A DNA stretch of 64,000 nucleotides. It comes from Bog-473 sp963804055 (GTDB taxonomy: Bacteria; Actinomycetota; Acidimicrobiia; Acidimicrobiales; RAAP-2). The notes beneath the pieces are model-generated. The model did no database searches and was not told the DNA's origin. It was given only the letters and a program-made list of their open reading frames with translations. Made by a program: the position numbers and the translations under genes. Positions 40,671-50,835 of the stretch are shown here, piece by piece. The stretch's first letter is position 1. Every line of letters begins with the position of its first letter. Where the stretch lies: NCBI GenBank assembly GCA_963804055.1, contig CAWDOU010000013.1, positions 1 through 64,000 on the forward strand, read 5' to 3'.

Positions 40671-43600
40671 CGTAATTGACTGCTGCAACTCCGCTGCCAC
40701 GCTGTAGTCGGTGTTCCCCGCCTGTGTGAAGTCGATAACACACGTTCCCGGCGATACAAATCTCACGACTCCGCTCGAAAGTGTGCAACCAGTGCTCGTC
40801 CCATCAATAGCAATGGTCACTGTGAGACCAGAGCTTGCACTCGCAGTAGGCGTATAGGTTGCCCCACCCACTGTAACTGGAGACGGATTTGTTGACGTGA
40901 TGGTAATCGTCTGGCTCGCCTGGGTGACCGTCAGGCCCGTGGCGGCCGTCGCGGTCGAGGAGGCGGACAGGTCGGTGTCACCGCCGTAAGTGAAGGTGAC
41001 CGTGTAGGCGGTACCTGACGCCGCGAGAGCCGTGCTGGCGATGGAGCAGGTGCCCGATGCGCCGTTGCCGCCGGGAGCCAAGGAGGCGGTGCAGCTGGTC
41101 GAGCCCACGTTGATGGTGGCCGACTCGGTGCCCGGGAGGACCTCGTGATTCCCCGTCGTCACCGTGGCAGTGAACACCGAGGCTCCCTCGTTGCCATAGG
41201 TGACGCTGGTCGGGGTCTCAGAAACGGTGGCCGTCGTCGTGTCCTTGCCCACCGTCAGGCCCGTGGCGGCGTTGCCTGTCGATGTGGACAAGTCGGTGTC
41301 ACCGTTGAAGGTGGCGCTCACGGCGTAGGCGCCGCCGGAGACCGACAGGGACGTGTTCCCGATTGAGCATGTCGTTGCCGGCAGCGTCACCGAGCACGAG
41401 GCGCTCCCGGCGTTGACCGTGAAGCTGTCCCCATTCGGCACCGCCTCGCCGTGTCCAGTGCTGACTCCAACGGTGAACACCGAGGCTCCCTCGTTGCCAT
41501 AGGTGACGCTGGTCGGGGTCTCAGAAACGGTGGCCGTCGTCGTGTCCTTGCCCACCGTCAGGCCCGTGGCGGCCGTCGCGGTCGAGGAGGCGGACAGGTC
41601 GGTGTCACCGCCGTAAGTGAAGGTGACCGTGTAGGCGGTACCCGACGCCGCGAGAGCCGTGCTGGCGATGGAGCAGGTGCCCGATGCGCCGTTGCCGCCG
41701 GGAGCCAAGGAGGCGGTGCAGCTGGTCGAGCCCACGTTGATGGTGGCCGACTCGGTGCCCGGGAGGACCTCGTGGTGATTCGTCGTCACCGTGGCAGTGA
41801 ACACCGAGGCTCCCTCGTTGCCATAGGTGACGCTGGTCGGGGTCTCAGAAACGGTGGCCGTCGTCGTGTCCTTGCCCACCGTCAGGCCCGTGGCGGCCGT
41901 CGCGGTCGAGGAGGCGGACAGGTCGGTGTCACCGCCGTAAGTGAAGGTGACCGTGTAGGCGGTACCCGACGCCGCGAGAGCCGTGCTGGCGATGGAGCAG
42001 GTGCCCGATGCGCCGTTGCCGCCGGGAGCCAAGGAGGCGGTGCAGCTGGTCGAGCCCACGTTGATGGTGGCCGACTCGGTGCCCGGGAGGACCTCGTGGT
42101 GATTCGTCGTCACCGTGGCAGTGAACACCGAGGCTCCCTCGTTGCCATAGGTGACGCTGGTCGGGGTCTCAGAAACGGTGGCCGTCGTCGTGTCCTTGCC
42201 CACCGTCAGGCCCGTGGCGGCCGTCGCGGTCGAGGAGGCGGACAGGTCGGTGTCACCGCCGTAAGTGAAGGTGACCGTGTAGGCGGTACCTGACGCCGCG
42301 AGAGCCGTGCTGGCGATGGAGCAGGTGCCCGATGCGCCGTTGCCGCCGGGAGCCAAGGAGGCGGTGCAGCTGGTCGAGCCCACGTTGATGGTGGCCGACT
42401 CGGTGCCCGGGAGGACCTCGTGATTCCCCGTCGTCACCGTGGCAGTGAACACCGAGGCTCCCTCGTTGCCATAGGTGACGCTGGTCGGGGTCTCAGAAAC
42501 GGTGGCCGTCGTCGTGTCCTTGCCCACCGTCAGGCCCGTGGCGGCCGTCGCGGTCGAGGAGGCGGACAGGTCGGTGTCACCGCCGTAAGTGAAGGTGACC
42601 GTGTAGGCGGTACCTGACGCCGCGAGAGCCGTGCTGGCGATGGAGCAGGTGCCCGATGCGCCGTTGCCGCCGGGAGCCAAGGAGGCGGTGCAGCTGGTCG
42701 AGCCCACGTTGATGGTGGCCGACTCGGTGCCCGGGAGGACCTCGTGATTCCCCGTCGTCACCGTGGCAGTGAACACCGAGGCTCCCTCGTTGCCATAGGT
42801 GACGCTGGTCGGGGTCTCAGAAACGGTGGCAGTCGTCGTGTCCTTGCCCACCGTCAGGCCCGTGGCGGCGTTGCCTGTCGATGTGGACAAGTCGGTGTCA
42901 CCGTTGAAGGTGGCGCTCACGGCGTAGGCGCCGCCGGAGACCGACAGGGACGTGTTCCCGATTGAGCATGTCGTTGCCGGCAGCGTCACCGAGCACGAGG
43001 CGCTCCCGGCGTTGACCGTGAAGCTGTCCCCATTCGGCACCGCCTCGCCGTGTCCAGTGCTGACTCCAACGGTGAACACCGAGGCTCCCTCGTTGCCATA
43101 GGTGACGCTGGTCGGGGTCTCAGAAACGGTGGCCGTCGTCGTGTCCTTGCCCACCGTCAGGCCCGTGGCGGCCGTCGCGGTCGAGGAGGCGGACAGGTCG
43201 GTGTCACCGCCGTAAGTGAAGGTGACCGTGTAGGCGGTACCCGACGCCGCGAGAGCCGTGCTGGCGATGGAGCAGGTGCCCGATGCGCCGTTGCCGCCGG
43301 GAGCCAAGGAGGCGGTGCAGCTGGTCGAGCCCACGTTGATGGTGGCCGACTCGGTGCCCGGGAGGACCTCGTGGTGATTCGTCGTCACCGTGGCAGTGAA
43401 CACCGAGGCTCCCTCGTTGCCATAGGTGACGCTGGTCGGGGTCTCAGAAACGGTGGCCGTCGTCGTGTCCTTGCCCACCGTCAGGCCCGTGGCGGCCGTC
43501 GCGGTCGAGGAGGCGGACAGGTCGGTGTCACCGCCGTAAGTGAAGGTGACCGTGTAGGCGGTACCCGACGCCGCGAGAGCCGTGCTGGCGATGGAGCAGG

Positions 43601-44486
43601 TGCCCGATGCGCCGTTGCCGCCGGGAGCCAAGGAGGCGGTGCAGCTGGTCGAGCCCACGTTGATGGTGGCCGACTCGGTGCCCGGGAGGACCTCGTGATT
43701 CCCCGTCGTCACCGTGGCAGTGAACACCGAGGCTCCCTCGTTGCCATAGGTGACGCTGGTCGGGGTCTCAGAAACGGTGGCCGTCGTCGTGTCCTTGCCC
43801 ACCGTCAGCGTGAGTGGAGAGGACGAGGCGGTGAAGGAGTTTGAGTCCGTCACTGTGAATACCAGGCCCGTAGTCGTCCCCGGCGCTGTGGGAGTCCCCG
43901 AAATCGCTCCTGTCGAGGGGTTCAAAGTTGCCCAAGAAGGCAGAGTGCCTGAAGTCAGGGCCCAGTGGATATATGTGCCGCTGCCTCCGGTGGCGGCCAG
44001 GGTTCTCGAATAGGCCGTTCCATAGGTGCCGTTTGGAAGGGACGTCGTCGTCACCCCGAGAGTCGTGAATGACGTCGAGACTGAGGAGGAGACCCAGGTG
44101 TCGAGGAATGCGTTCACAGAAAACGTGTAGGCCGTCCCCGGAGAAAGCCCGGCCACTTGGCAAGAGTTCAGGCTCGTCATGCAGAACGCGCCACCGGGAG
44201 TCGCCGTGACTTCGTAGCTCGCAGTGGGAACCTGGACTGCAGGGTTGGTCCAGCTGACATTGACCGCGGTGGTACCGGCGTCGGAGGCTGCCACCGGCGA
44301 GGTGGGCGGCGAGAGCTGCGTGGCCTGAGCCAACGCGTCGTTGCCAACAGGGTCGATCACGTTGATCACAAAGAACGCCATAGCGGCGCCCGCGCCGGCC
44401 AGGACGAACCCGGCGACGACCAGCAAAGCCTTGGCAGCCCAGCTTGTTCGTGCTCTACTCGCGGCGTGACGCGGAGTCGTACTCAT
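39164..44486 (-). CDS. Large secreted Ig-like repeat protein, one or more frameshifts
   Basis: About 1,770 residues. The N-terminus has a basic stretch and a hydrophobic segment (AALLVVAGFVLAGAGAAMAFFV-like, near residues 19-41) acting as signal or anchor. A fibronectin-III-like region (VNVSWTNPAVQVPTASYEV) and an Ig-like region (LPSWATLNPSTGAISGTP) follow. Next are nine Big_3-type units of about 102-108 residues starting VGKDTTTATVSETPTSV. The last third has three units of 167 residues with CPVGDFALGGGGY and TAYVICG. The frame shifts between about 40,610 and 40,760. The start ATG 44486 overlaps the stop of the upstream small gene (ATGA). It is the last gene of a minus-strand operon and probably a cell-surface or matrix protein. 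Confidence 0.8.
40920..43810 (-). repeat. Nine tandem Ig-like coding units, 306-324 bp
   Basis: Two unit types occur: type A (324 bp) contains EVLPGTESATINVGSTSC, type B (306 bp) contains GHGEAVPNGDSFTVNAGS. In protein order they read A A B A A A A B A. Copies of one type are nearly identical in DNA. The A-A-B-A pattern at both ends suggests a duplicated block of several units. Confidence 0.9.
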
Positions 44487-44953
44487 CCCTGGTGCACCGT
44501 GATCGTGATGGGTGCCTGGAAGGTAGCGCCCTGACAGCCACTATCGGAGGTCGAACCCATTTCTGCGGCCCCCGGGATGACCACGCTGACCGAGCTCCCC
44601 GAGGCCACTGTTACGTTGAGCCCGCTCTGGGTGACAACTGACACACCGGTAACCGTGCAGGTGCCGACGCCGCCGGACCCTGTAACCGCCCCGCTGCTGC
44701 CAACGCTCGTGATAGTGACCGCGTAAGGGTTGGGGTTGTCCAGCGTCAAGAGGAGGTCGCCGGTCGTGCCCGGGTAGAGCTTGTTCGTGACAGTGCCAGT
44801 CGCCTGGAGAACGGTCACCGGCGAAGGGGTCCCCACACTGGCCGCCCCTGATCCGCGTCCGGAGCTTGTGAAGTAGGCAAAGGCTGCGCCTCCTCCGATT
44901 CCTACCGTCAAGGCGGCTATCGCACCGATGGCTACACGGGTCCACCGCTTCAT
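44483..44953 (-). CDS. Small secreted FAYFTS-type protein (TasA/camelysin-like), paralog 2
   Basis: A 156-residue protein with signal sequence MKRWTRVAIGAIAALTVGIG followed by GAAFAYFTSSGRGSG. The AxAxxYFT motif at the signal end is like that of SipW-dependent exported proteins such as TasA and camelysin. The mature part is a beta-rich domain (VTNKLYPGTTGDLLLTLDN) with a C-terminal Cys pair region (DSGCQGATFQAPITITV). It overlaps both neighbours by 4 bases, so translation of the three genes is coupled. It resembles the protein at 48460-48992. Fibre formation is known for TasA but not shown here. Confidence 0.72.
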   Translation of the reverse strand: MKRWTRVAIGAIAALTVGIGGGAAFAYFTSSGRGSGAASVGTPSPVTVLQATGTVTNKLYPGTTGDLLLTLDNPNPYAVTITSVGSSGAVTGSGGVGTCTVTGVSVVTQSGLNVTVASGSSVSVVIPGAAEMGSTSDSGCQGATFQAPITITVHQG

Positions 44954-47900
44954 GGCGTCACCACCGTGCAGTTGGTGATGGTGTCGTGGTAGTAGGCGGC
45001 AGCCGAGCCGTGGTAGCTGGACGGTGGTGTCGGCAGGTGGCAAACGTTGGTGTGGTGTGCCTGTCCGTTGTAGGTGTTGTTGATCCCTGAGCCGAGGGAG
45101 ACGATCTCGTTCCCGCCACCTCCATTGATGGTGTCGCCTGAGCCCTGGCTCTGGATGGTTACCGTGTCGGCGCCACTTCCGAGATAGACCTCGTTGGAGG
45201 ACCCGCTGCCGATGCTCACGCTGTCGTTCCCGTTCCCGACGATGACGGCGCTGTCCCAACCGTTGCCGAGTGTCACGGCGTCGTTGCCGTTGCCCAACTG
45301 GACCCAATCGGTTCCGTTCCCGAGGCTGACCATGTTGTTCCCGTCGCCCAGGAAGACGTCGTCCGATCCGTTGCCGCCGAGGACACCGTTCGTCCCGTTG
45401 CCGTCGTAGATGTCATCGTTGCCGTCGCCGACCGTGATGCAGTCGTTGCCGGAGAACCCCTGGATCCAGAATGTGCCGCCAAAGGCAGAGATGTAGTCGT
45501 TGCCGTTGGTGCCATAGAGGAACTGCGGTGGCGACGTTCCCGTGATGTAGTCGCTGTACCCGCCATTCGGGCAGACGGCCGGCACGTTTATGACCACCTG
45601 GGAGACCACGTTCGAGGTGCTAGCGGCGTAGTTGCCCGAGGCGGCGTAGAGGGCCTCGACGTAGTTGGTGCCCACGGCCAGGTTGGAGCTCGAGAAGGTG
45701 GCCTTGCCGGCGCTGAGCGTCACCGAGGCCCCGAGCGAGGTCTTGGTCGTGCAGGCCGAGGTGGTGCAGCTGTAGAAGGTCACCGTGCCAGCGGGCGTGC
45801 CCGACGAGGCCGAGACGGTGTCGGTGAAGCTCACCGAGGAGCCGAAGGTCGACGGGTTGGGCGTGCTGGTGAGGCTCGAGGTGGTGCCGAGCGCGTTGAC
45901 CACCTGGGAGACCACGTTCGAGGTGGAGGCGGCGTAGTTGCCCGAGGCGGCGTAGAGGGCCTCGACGTAGTTGGTGCCCACGGCCAGGTTGGAGCTCGAG
46001 AAGGTGGCCTTGCCGGCGCTGAGCGTCACCGAGGCCCCGAGCGAGGTCTTGGTCGTGCAGGCCGAGGTGGTGCAGCTGTAGAAGGTCACCGTGCCAGCGC
46101 GGCGTGCCCGACGAGGCCGAGACGGTGTCGGTGAAGCTCACCGAGGAGCCGAAGGTCGACGGGTTGGGCGTGCTGGTGAGGCTCGAGGTGGTGCCGAGCG
46201 CGTTGACCACCTGGGAGACCACGTTCGAGGTGCTAGGCGGCGTAGTTGCCCGAGGCGGCGTAGAGGGCCTCGACGTAGTTGGTGCCCACGGCCAGGTTGG
46301 AGCTCGAGAAGGTGGCCTTGCCGGCGCTGAGCGTCACCGAGGCCCCGAGCGAGGTCTTGGTCGTGCAGGCCGAGGTGGTGCAGCTGTAGAAGGTCACCGT
46401 GCCAGCGGGCGTGCCCGACGAGGCCGAGACGGTGTCGGTGAAGCTCACCGAGGAGCCGAAGGTCGACGGGTTGGGCGTGCTGGTGAGGCTCGAGGTGGTG
46501 CCCAGCGCGTTGACCACCTGGGAGACCACGTTCGAGGTGCTAGCGGCGTAGTTGCCCGAGGCGGCGTAGAGGGCCTCGACGTAGTTGGTGCCCACCGCCA
46601 GGTTGGAGCTCGAGAAGGTGGCCTTGCCGGCGCTGAGCGTCACCGAGGCCCCGAGCGCGGTCTTGGTCGTGCAGGCCGAGGTGGTGCAGCTGTAGAAGGT
46701 CACCGTGCCGGCGGGCGTGCCCGACGAGGCCGAGACGGTGTCGGTGAAGCTCACCGAGGAGCCGAAGGTCGACGGGTTGGGCGTGCTGGTGAGGCTCGAG
46801 GTGGTGCCGAGCGCGTTGACCACCTGGGAGACCACGTTCGAGGTGCTAGCGGCGTAGTTGCCCGAGGCGGCGTAGAGGGCCTCGACGTAGTTGGTGCCCA
46901 CCGCCAGGTTGGAGCTCGAGAAGGTGGCCTTGCCGGCGCTGAGCGTCACCGAGGCCCCGAGAGCGGTCTTGGTCGTGCAGGCCGAGGTGGTGCAGCTGTA
47001 GAAGGTCACCGTGCCGGCGGGCGTGCCCGACGAGGCCGAGACGGTGTCGGTGAAGCTCACCGAGGAGCCGAAGGTCGACGGGTTGGGCGTGCTGGTGAGG
47101 CTCGAGGTGGTGCCGAGCGCGTTGACCACCTGGGAGACCACGTTCGAGGTGCTGGCGGCGTAGTTGCCCGAGGCGGCGTAGAGGGCCTCGACGTAGTTGG
47201 TGCCCACCGCCAGGTTGGAGCTCGAGAAGGTGGCCTTGCCGGCGCTGAGCGTCACCGAGGCCCCGAGAGCGGTCTTGGTCGTGCAGGCCGAGGTGGTGCA
47301 GCTGTAGAAGGTCACCGAACCGGCGGGCGTGCCCGACGAGGCCGAGACGGTGTCGGTGAAGCTCACCGAGGAGCCGAAGGTCGACGGGTTGGGCGTGCTG
47401 GTGAGGCTCGAGGTGGTGACAATGGTCGGGGAGTTGACCACCTGGGAGACCGACCCGTTGGAGTTCGTGAAGTTTCCGTCGGTGTCGGTGTAGGAGGCCG
47501 TGATCGGGTGCGGGCTGCCTGCAGTCGTGGCGTAGTTCACCGTGCACTGAGCCGTCGCCGTGGTGGTACCCGTCGAGGTGACTGGCACTGCATTGCAGAT
47601 CGTTGTCCCGTTGTCTTGGAAAGTCACGGTCCCCGTCGGGCTCGAGGGAACCGGGTCCTGGCTGGCCGTGGCCGACGCGGTCACCGTGGCCGTGTAGGTC
47701 ACGCTCTGGCCCGCGTTCGACGGGTTCTGACTCGACGCCAGACCTGTCGTAGTGCCATAGACCTCGGTGTAGATGGCGTTGCCGCTGTAAACGAAGTTGT
47801 AGGTGTAGTTCTCGCAGTCGTTCTGAGGCGCACCGTTGTCTTTCAGCTCGATGGGCACGCCCGGGCTGGTGGCGTCCCCTCCCCCTGGCACGTTGAAGGA

Positions 47901-48284
47901 TCCCGAGAAGGTCGGAAGGGTCAGGTTGGTCCCCGCGCAGTCGGCGGGAGGAGCCGAGAAGTTCGTGGTGTCCAGAGCGGTCGAAATGCTCTGAACCGAG
48001 ATGGTCGCCTTCAAGTTGTTGTGGACGCTGAAAACCATGCAGCGGGTTGTCGCCGGGTAGAGGAGGGCTGGCGAGCCCGAGCAGGCGGGCGAGGGGTAGA
48101 TGCTGCTCGTGATGGTGAAGCTCGAAGTGCCAGAAGTCAGGTCGAAGCCCAGGTGTCGGGCGATGGCGGACTTGGGACCGAGAACGGATGAAGAGACGCC
48201 GAATGCAAGGGCGGCAACGACGAGCGCGATGGCAACGGATGCCATTGCCGCCTTCGTCCTCTTGAACCGCTCTGATTTCATCAA
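44950..48284 (-). CDS. Secreted Ig-like repeat protein with RTX-like C-terminus, frameshifted
   Basis: About 1,110 residues. A membrane/signal segment near the start (ASVAIALVVAALAFGVSSSV) is followed by a unique region, then an Ig-like domain (VTYTATVTASATASQ), then six near-identical units of about 101 residues beginning TTSSLTSTPNPSTFGSS. The C-terminal 170 residues carry glycine/aspartate nonapeptide-like repeats (GNGNDAVTLGNG, GNGNDSVSIGSG) resembling calcium-binding RTX motifs. Frames shift near 46,098 and near 46,235, each by one extra base compared with sister units, so sequence error is likely. The stop overlaps the next start by 4 bases. Confidence 0.8.
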
Positions 48285-48459
48285 TTCCTCGTTCTCGCTG
48301 CGATGGGCAAGCCCACCGAGGGATCTCAGATTCCGCCCTGAAATCCCTCGCTGGCCTCACCCGGCGGTCAGCCGGGCCACGGAGGACAAATCCGTGACCC
48401 GGCCTTCCGACCGAGTTGTGGGCCAAAGGGCTGAAGCCCTTCGTCCCATCAGGACTCGC
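48285..48459 (-). promoter_or_regulatory. Intergenic hairpins between matrix genes
   Basis: On the minus strand this gap contains a 10-bp stem GGGTCACGGA/TCCGTGGCCC (one G-T pair) around a 7-nt loop at about 48,376-48,402. Shorter inverted repeats flank it, such as gggctgaagccc near 48,428-48,439. They could be a terminator or attenuator after the first gene, or an mRNA-stabilising structure. Confidence 0.45.
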
Positions 48460-48992
48460 CTAGCTGGCGACGACCTTCAGGTGCACGACGGCACCCTGGC
48501 ACTGGTCCTGGTTCTGCCCGTTGTCCACGAGCTGGAGGCGACCGTGTTGGTGTACGAACCGGCGGGCCCAGGGCTCGTACCGGCCTCGTTCACGCCTGAA
48601 TCGTCTGCGTAAACGACGTGCCAACTGCATTCCCGCCGAGCGTGAAGTCGGCGGCGGTGCAGAGGTTCGGACCATTGACCGGTCCGGCGTCACCGAGCTG
48701 ATGGAGACCACGGCCTGCGCCAGATTCTGCTGACCAGCGGACGTGTTCGTGATCGTGTAGCTCTCGGTGTCGGACGGGCCGGTTCCGATGGTCGCCACCG
48801 GGACGAGGTCAGGCTGGTGTTGTCACCTGTCACCGATACGTTCCACTGGCTGGCGGAACCTGCGGTGGCCGTCCCGTTACCCGTACCCGTCGAGGTGAAG
48901 TAGGCGAAGGCCGCACCGGCAGCACCGAGGGTCATCCCCGCGGCGAGGCCGATAGCCACCACCTTCTTGTTCATGAATCGCTTCATATTCAT
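48460..48992 (-). CDS. Small secreted FAYFTS-type protein (TasA/camelysin-like), paralog 1, frameshifted
   Basis: The start at ATG 48992 (MNMKRFMNKKVVAIGLAAG) follows CCCAAGGAGC and leads to GAAGAAFAYFTSTGTGNG, the same signal type as the 44.5-kb paralog. The mature part reads TESYTITNTSAGQQNLAQAVV and LCTAADFTLGGNAVGTSF, ending NGQNQDQCQGAVVHLKVVAS, where the C-terminal CQGA matches the paralog. Frames shift near 48,805, near 48,680 and at least twice near 48,545-48,600. A long structured leader stands upstream. The shared signal and C-terminal CQGA suggest a common fold. Confidence 0.65.
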
Positions 48993-49055
48993 CTGTTTGT
49001 GCTCCTTGGGTTGAGTTGATTGCTGTGTATGGGCGCAGGTTTCGCCATTCGCTCC

Positions 49056-49129
49056 CCACAGGCCCGGCGACCAAGCTCGGCCTGTGGATCAACACGTCGC
49101 CCAAGGAACCGAGAACCGGCGGTTCTCGG
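49056..49129 (-). promoter_or_regulatory. Two perfect hairpins in the 5' leader of the matrix cluster
   Basis: One hairpin (49,109-49,129) has stem CCGAGAACC/GGTTCTCGG with a 3-nt loop. The next (49,056-49,087) has stem CCACAGGCC/GGCCTGTGG with a 14-nt loop. They lie between the tandem structured element and the start codon at 48,992. Their position suits a terminator/antiterminator or a translation-control arrangement, which is inference. Confidence 0.55.
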
Positions 49130-49159
49130 GTGCTGCGAAGGAGCAACATCGCTCCCCTT

Positions 49160-49298
49160 TGATGCGGTCAGGCGGGGCGGGTGTGCCCCGCCTGCCAGAA
49201 CCGCAACACCTCTGCTGCTGACAAGGACCGAACCCGGTCCTTCCTGCTGCGGCCAGACGGGGCGGGGAAACCCCACCTGTACGAACCGCAACACCTGT
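49160..49298 (-). ncRNA. Candidate tandem structured RNA in leader of the matrix operon
   Basis: On the minus strand two similar elements of about 53 nt lie 85 nt apart (49,246-49,298 and 49,160-49,212). Each begins with the identical block AGGTGTTGCGGTTC. Each folds as an outer stem (TGCGGT with GCCGCA or ACCGCA) and an inner stem (CAGGTGGGG/CCCCGTCTG or CAGGCGGGG/CCCCGCCTG). Differences between copies keep pairing, by C-G to T-G or G-T changes, so structure rather than protein seems to be conserved; the two copies are not in the same reading frame. A third stem (AAGGACCG/CGGTCCTT, 49,223-49,242) separates them. I know of no riboswitch class with this core. Ligand and function are unknown. 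Confidence 0.5.
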
Positions 49299-49314
49299 GC
49301 GTCGAAGGGCGCCA

Positions 49315-49781
49315 TCAGGCGGCCGCCTTCGATCGAAAATGACGTCGCTGCTTCGGCTCGCCCTGCGCGGGCTGCGTTGCCCACGGGTACGGCGGGAGGA
49401 GCCAGAGCACACCGAGACCAAGAGCACGCCGATCACCAGGGGCTCGTGAAAGGCGCGGAAGGTGTCGAAGCGGCGATCAGGGGAGATCAGGTGAAGGATC
49501 GCCGCGGAGGCGAGCATCGAACCGAGAGCGACGACCGCGACGAACACGAGGCTGACGACTGCGAGCACCGTGCTCGCAAAGAAGCCCATCCGCTCCTCGG
49601 GGACCTGCGGAGTGGGGCCGTGCGCACCGCGATTCCTGCGGGACCGGTGCCGCGCTGGAACGGTCTCGTCTACGGCAAGAACGACCGGTCGCCCGAAGGA
49701 CTCGGGGCGTGACGGCAGCGCATGGACGTCGTCCATGGACGTCGCGCCACGCGCCGATCCATCGTGTGGAGGAGTCGCCAT
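49315..49781 (-). CDS. Small membrane protein upstream of matrix cluster, frameshifted
   Basis: About 155 residues, start uncertain (ATG 49781 or later, for example 49736). Two hydrophobic segments are visible: FFASTVLAVVSLVFVAVVALG and, after a shift near 49,425, LVIGVLL continuing as LGVLWLLPPYPWATQPAQ. It ends EPKQRRHFRSKAAA with TGA at 49,315. No catalytic motif of signal peptidase SipW is present, although that is what one might expect beside FAYFTS proteins. The gene ends just before the tandem RNA element. I do not recognise its family. Confidence 0.45.
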
Positions 49782-50334
49782 CTATAACCGCCTGCGCCTG
49801 ATCTCAATGAGCGGTCGCCAAACCACTCAGTTCGCCAATAGACGACAGGAAAGCATTTACGTGGTGACGAGTCAACCGTCTTGCACCGCAAGAGCAACGC
49901 AACTCTCGGTCTCCACGCCGTGATACATGCGACGTACATCCCCGTTTTCCCTGGTACTTCTTCGAAGATCACGTGCGTAGTTCGTGCATTGTCACGACAC
50001 CGGAAACATTTTGTTGTGTGTCGCTTGTGCGAATGCGGCTCAAGCAACTCGGCGTGGCTTCCGAGCGGAGGCGTCGTCGCTTTGCTCGCTCTCGCGGTCA
50101 CGCACATTCGCGCCGAATACGGCGTGTCTTTGACATCAACGGTGCAAGTTCTTTTGGGCGTCGCACCGCCTCCTTTCCGAACCGCACGGGCCCGGACCTC
50201 GCCGCATGCAATCAGCGCGCCCAGTGGCGCACCCAGCACGGCGTCACTACCCCGCACCGTCGTTCCGACCCACTGGCGCGGCGGCAAGATGTCCCGACCG
50301 TCACGCGCCACCCGAACCCTGCGAGGATTGACGC
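49782..50334. other. Gene-free stretch
   Basis: About 550 bp with no supportable gene on either strand, more AT-rich than its surroundings. It probably contains divergent promoters for the matrix cluster and for the gene at 50335; no clear elements can be named. Confidence 0.4.
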
Positions 50335-50658
50335 ATGGGACCGGACAGTGAGCACGAGCCGACCGCGTCCGGCGACCCGTCGGAAGGAGACGCCGAGGAA
50401 CCGGTGACCGAAGACGACGCCCCCGAGGGCTTCGATCGCTGGCGCAAGGGCTCCGCCATCGGCGGCATCGGGACCGGAATCGCCCGGGGGCTTCAGGCCG
50501 TCTTCGCTCCCCCGGCCGACGAGGTCGCCATCGTGGCCGCCGTGCCGGGCGAGCCGCCCGATGCCGATACCCGGGTCCGGGTGATCCTCGACCCCGAAGA
50601 CCCGACGAAGTCGATCGCTGTCGTGCCGTCGGCGCAGGCCGACCCCCCGCCCTCATAG
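50335..50658 (+). CDS. Hypothetical acidic protein
   Basis: A 107-residue protein with a strongly acidic N-terminus (SEGDAEEPVTEDDAPEGFDRW), a glycine-rich patch that may touch the membrane (IGGIGTGIARGLQAVFAPP), and an acidic, proline-rich C-terminus. GAGG stands about 10 bases upstream of ATG 50335. I see no recognised domain. It precedes the P450 gene by 177 bp, and the operator in between suggests separate transcription. Confidence 0.55.
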   Translation: MGPDSEHEPTASGDPSEGDAEEPVTEDDAPEGFDRWRKGSAIGGIGTGIARGLQAVFAPPADEVAIVAAVPGEPPDADTRVRVILDPEDPTKSIAVVPSAQADPPPS

Positions 50659-50788
50659 GCCCTCCTGGGGCTGTGCTCCGCCCAGAAGCTCCTGGCGGCC
50701 ACGCGACCAAGCCTCAACCTCTTGTCGAGACTCAGTCGCCGTACGTGGGCGACGACGTTGACATCGCAGCCCTGCCGGACTTACCATC

Positions 50789-50817
50789 TTGACTATCGGA
50801 CACAGTGTCCGATTGAT
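50789..50817 (+). promoter_or_regulatory. P450 promoter with overlapping TetR-type operator
   Basis: A 19-bp palindrome at 50,795-50,813, ATCGGACAC-A-GTGTCCGAT, has perfect 9-bp arms. A -35-like TTGACT (50,789-50,794) ends one base before it, and a weak -10-like ATTGAT (50,812-50,817) stands 17 bp after it. The palindrome would therefore fill the spacer, an ideal place for a repressor. A TetR-family gene lies just downstream of the P450, so it is the likely ligand-responsive regulator. AGAGGAG and ATG 50836 follow. Confidence 0.7.
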
Positions 50818-50835
50818 CAGAGGAGCTGTCTCTCC

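Noticed and set aside
46104..48191. A 695-codon open frame on the plus strand across the Ig-like repeats
   Set aside because: It is the antisense of the repeat gene; its periodic Arg/Gly-rich sequence mirrors the sense repeats and has no start context or independent motif. Similar long antisense frames in 20-28 kb and 41-44 kb were rejected for the same reason.
49315..49781. SipW-type signal peptidase for the FAYFTS proteins
   Set aside because: The gene is in the right place and has membrane spans, but no signal peptidase catalytic Ser/His or Ser/Lys motifs are visible.
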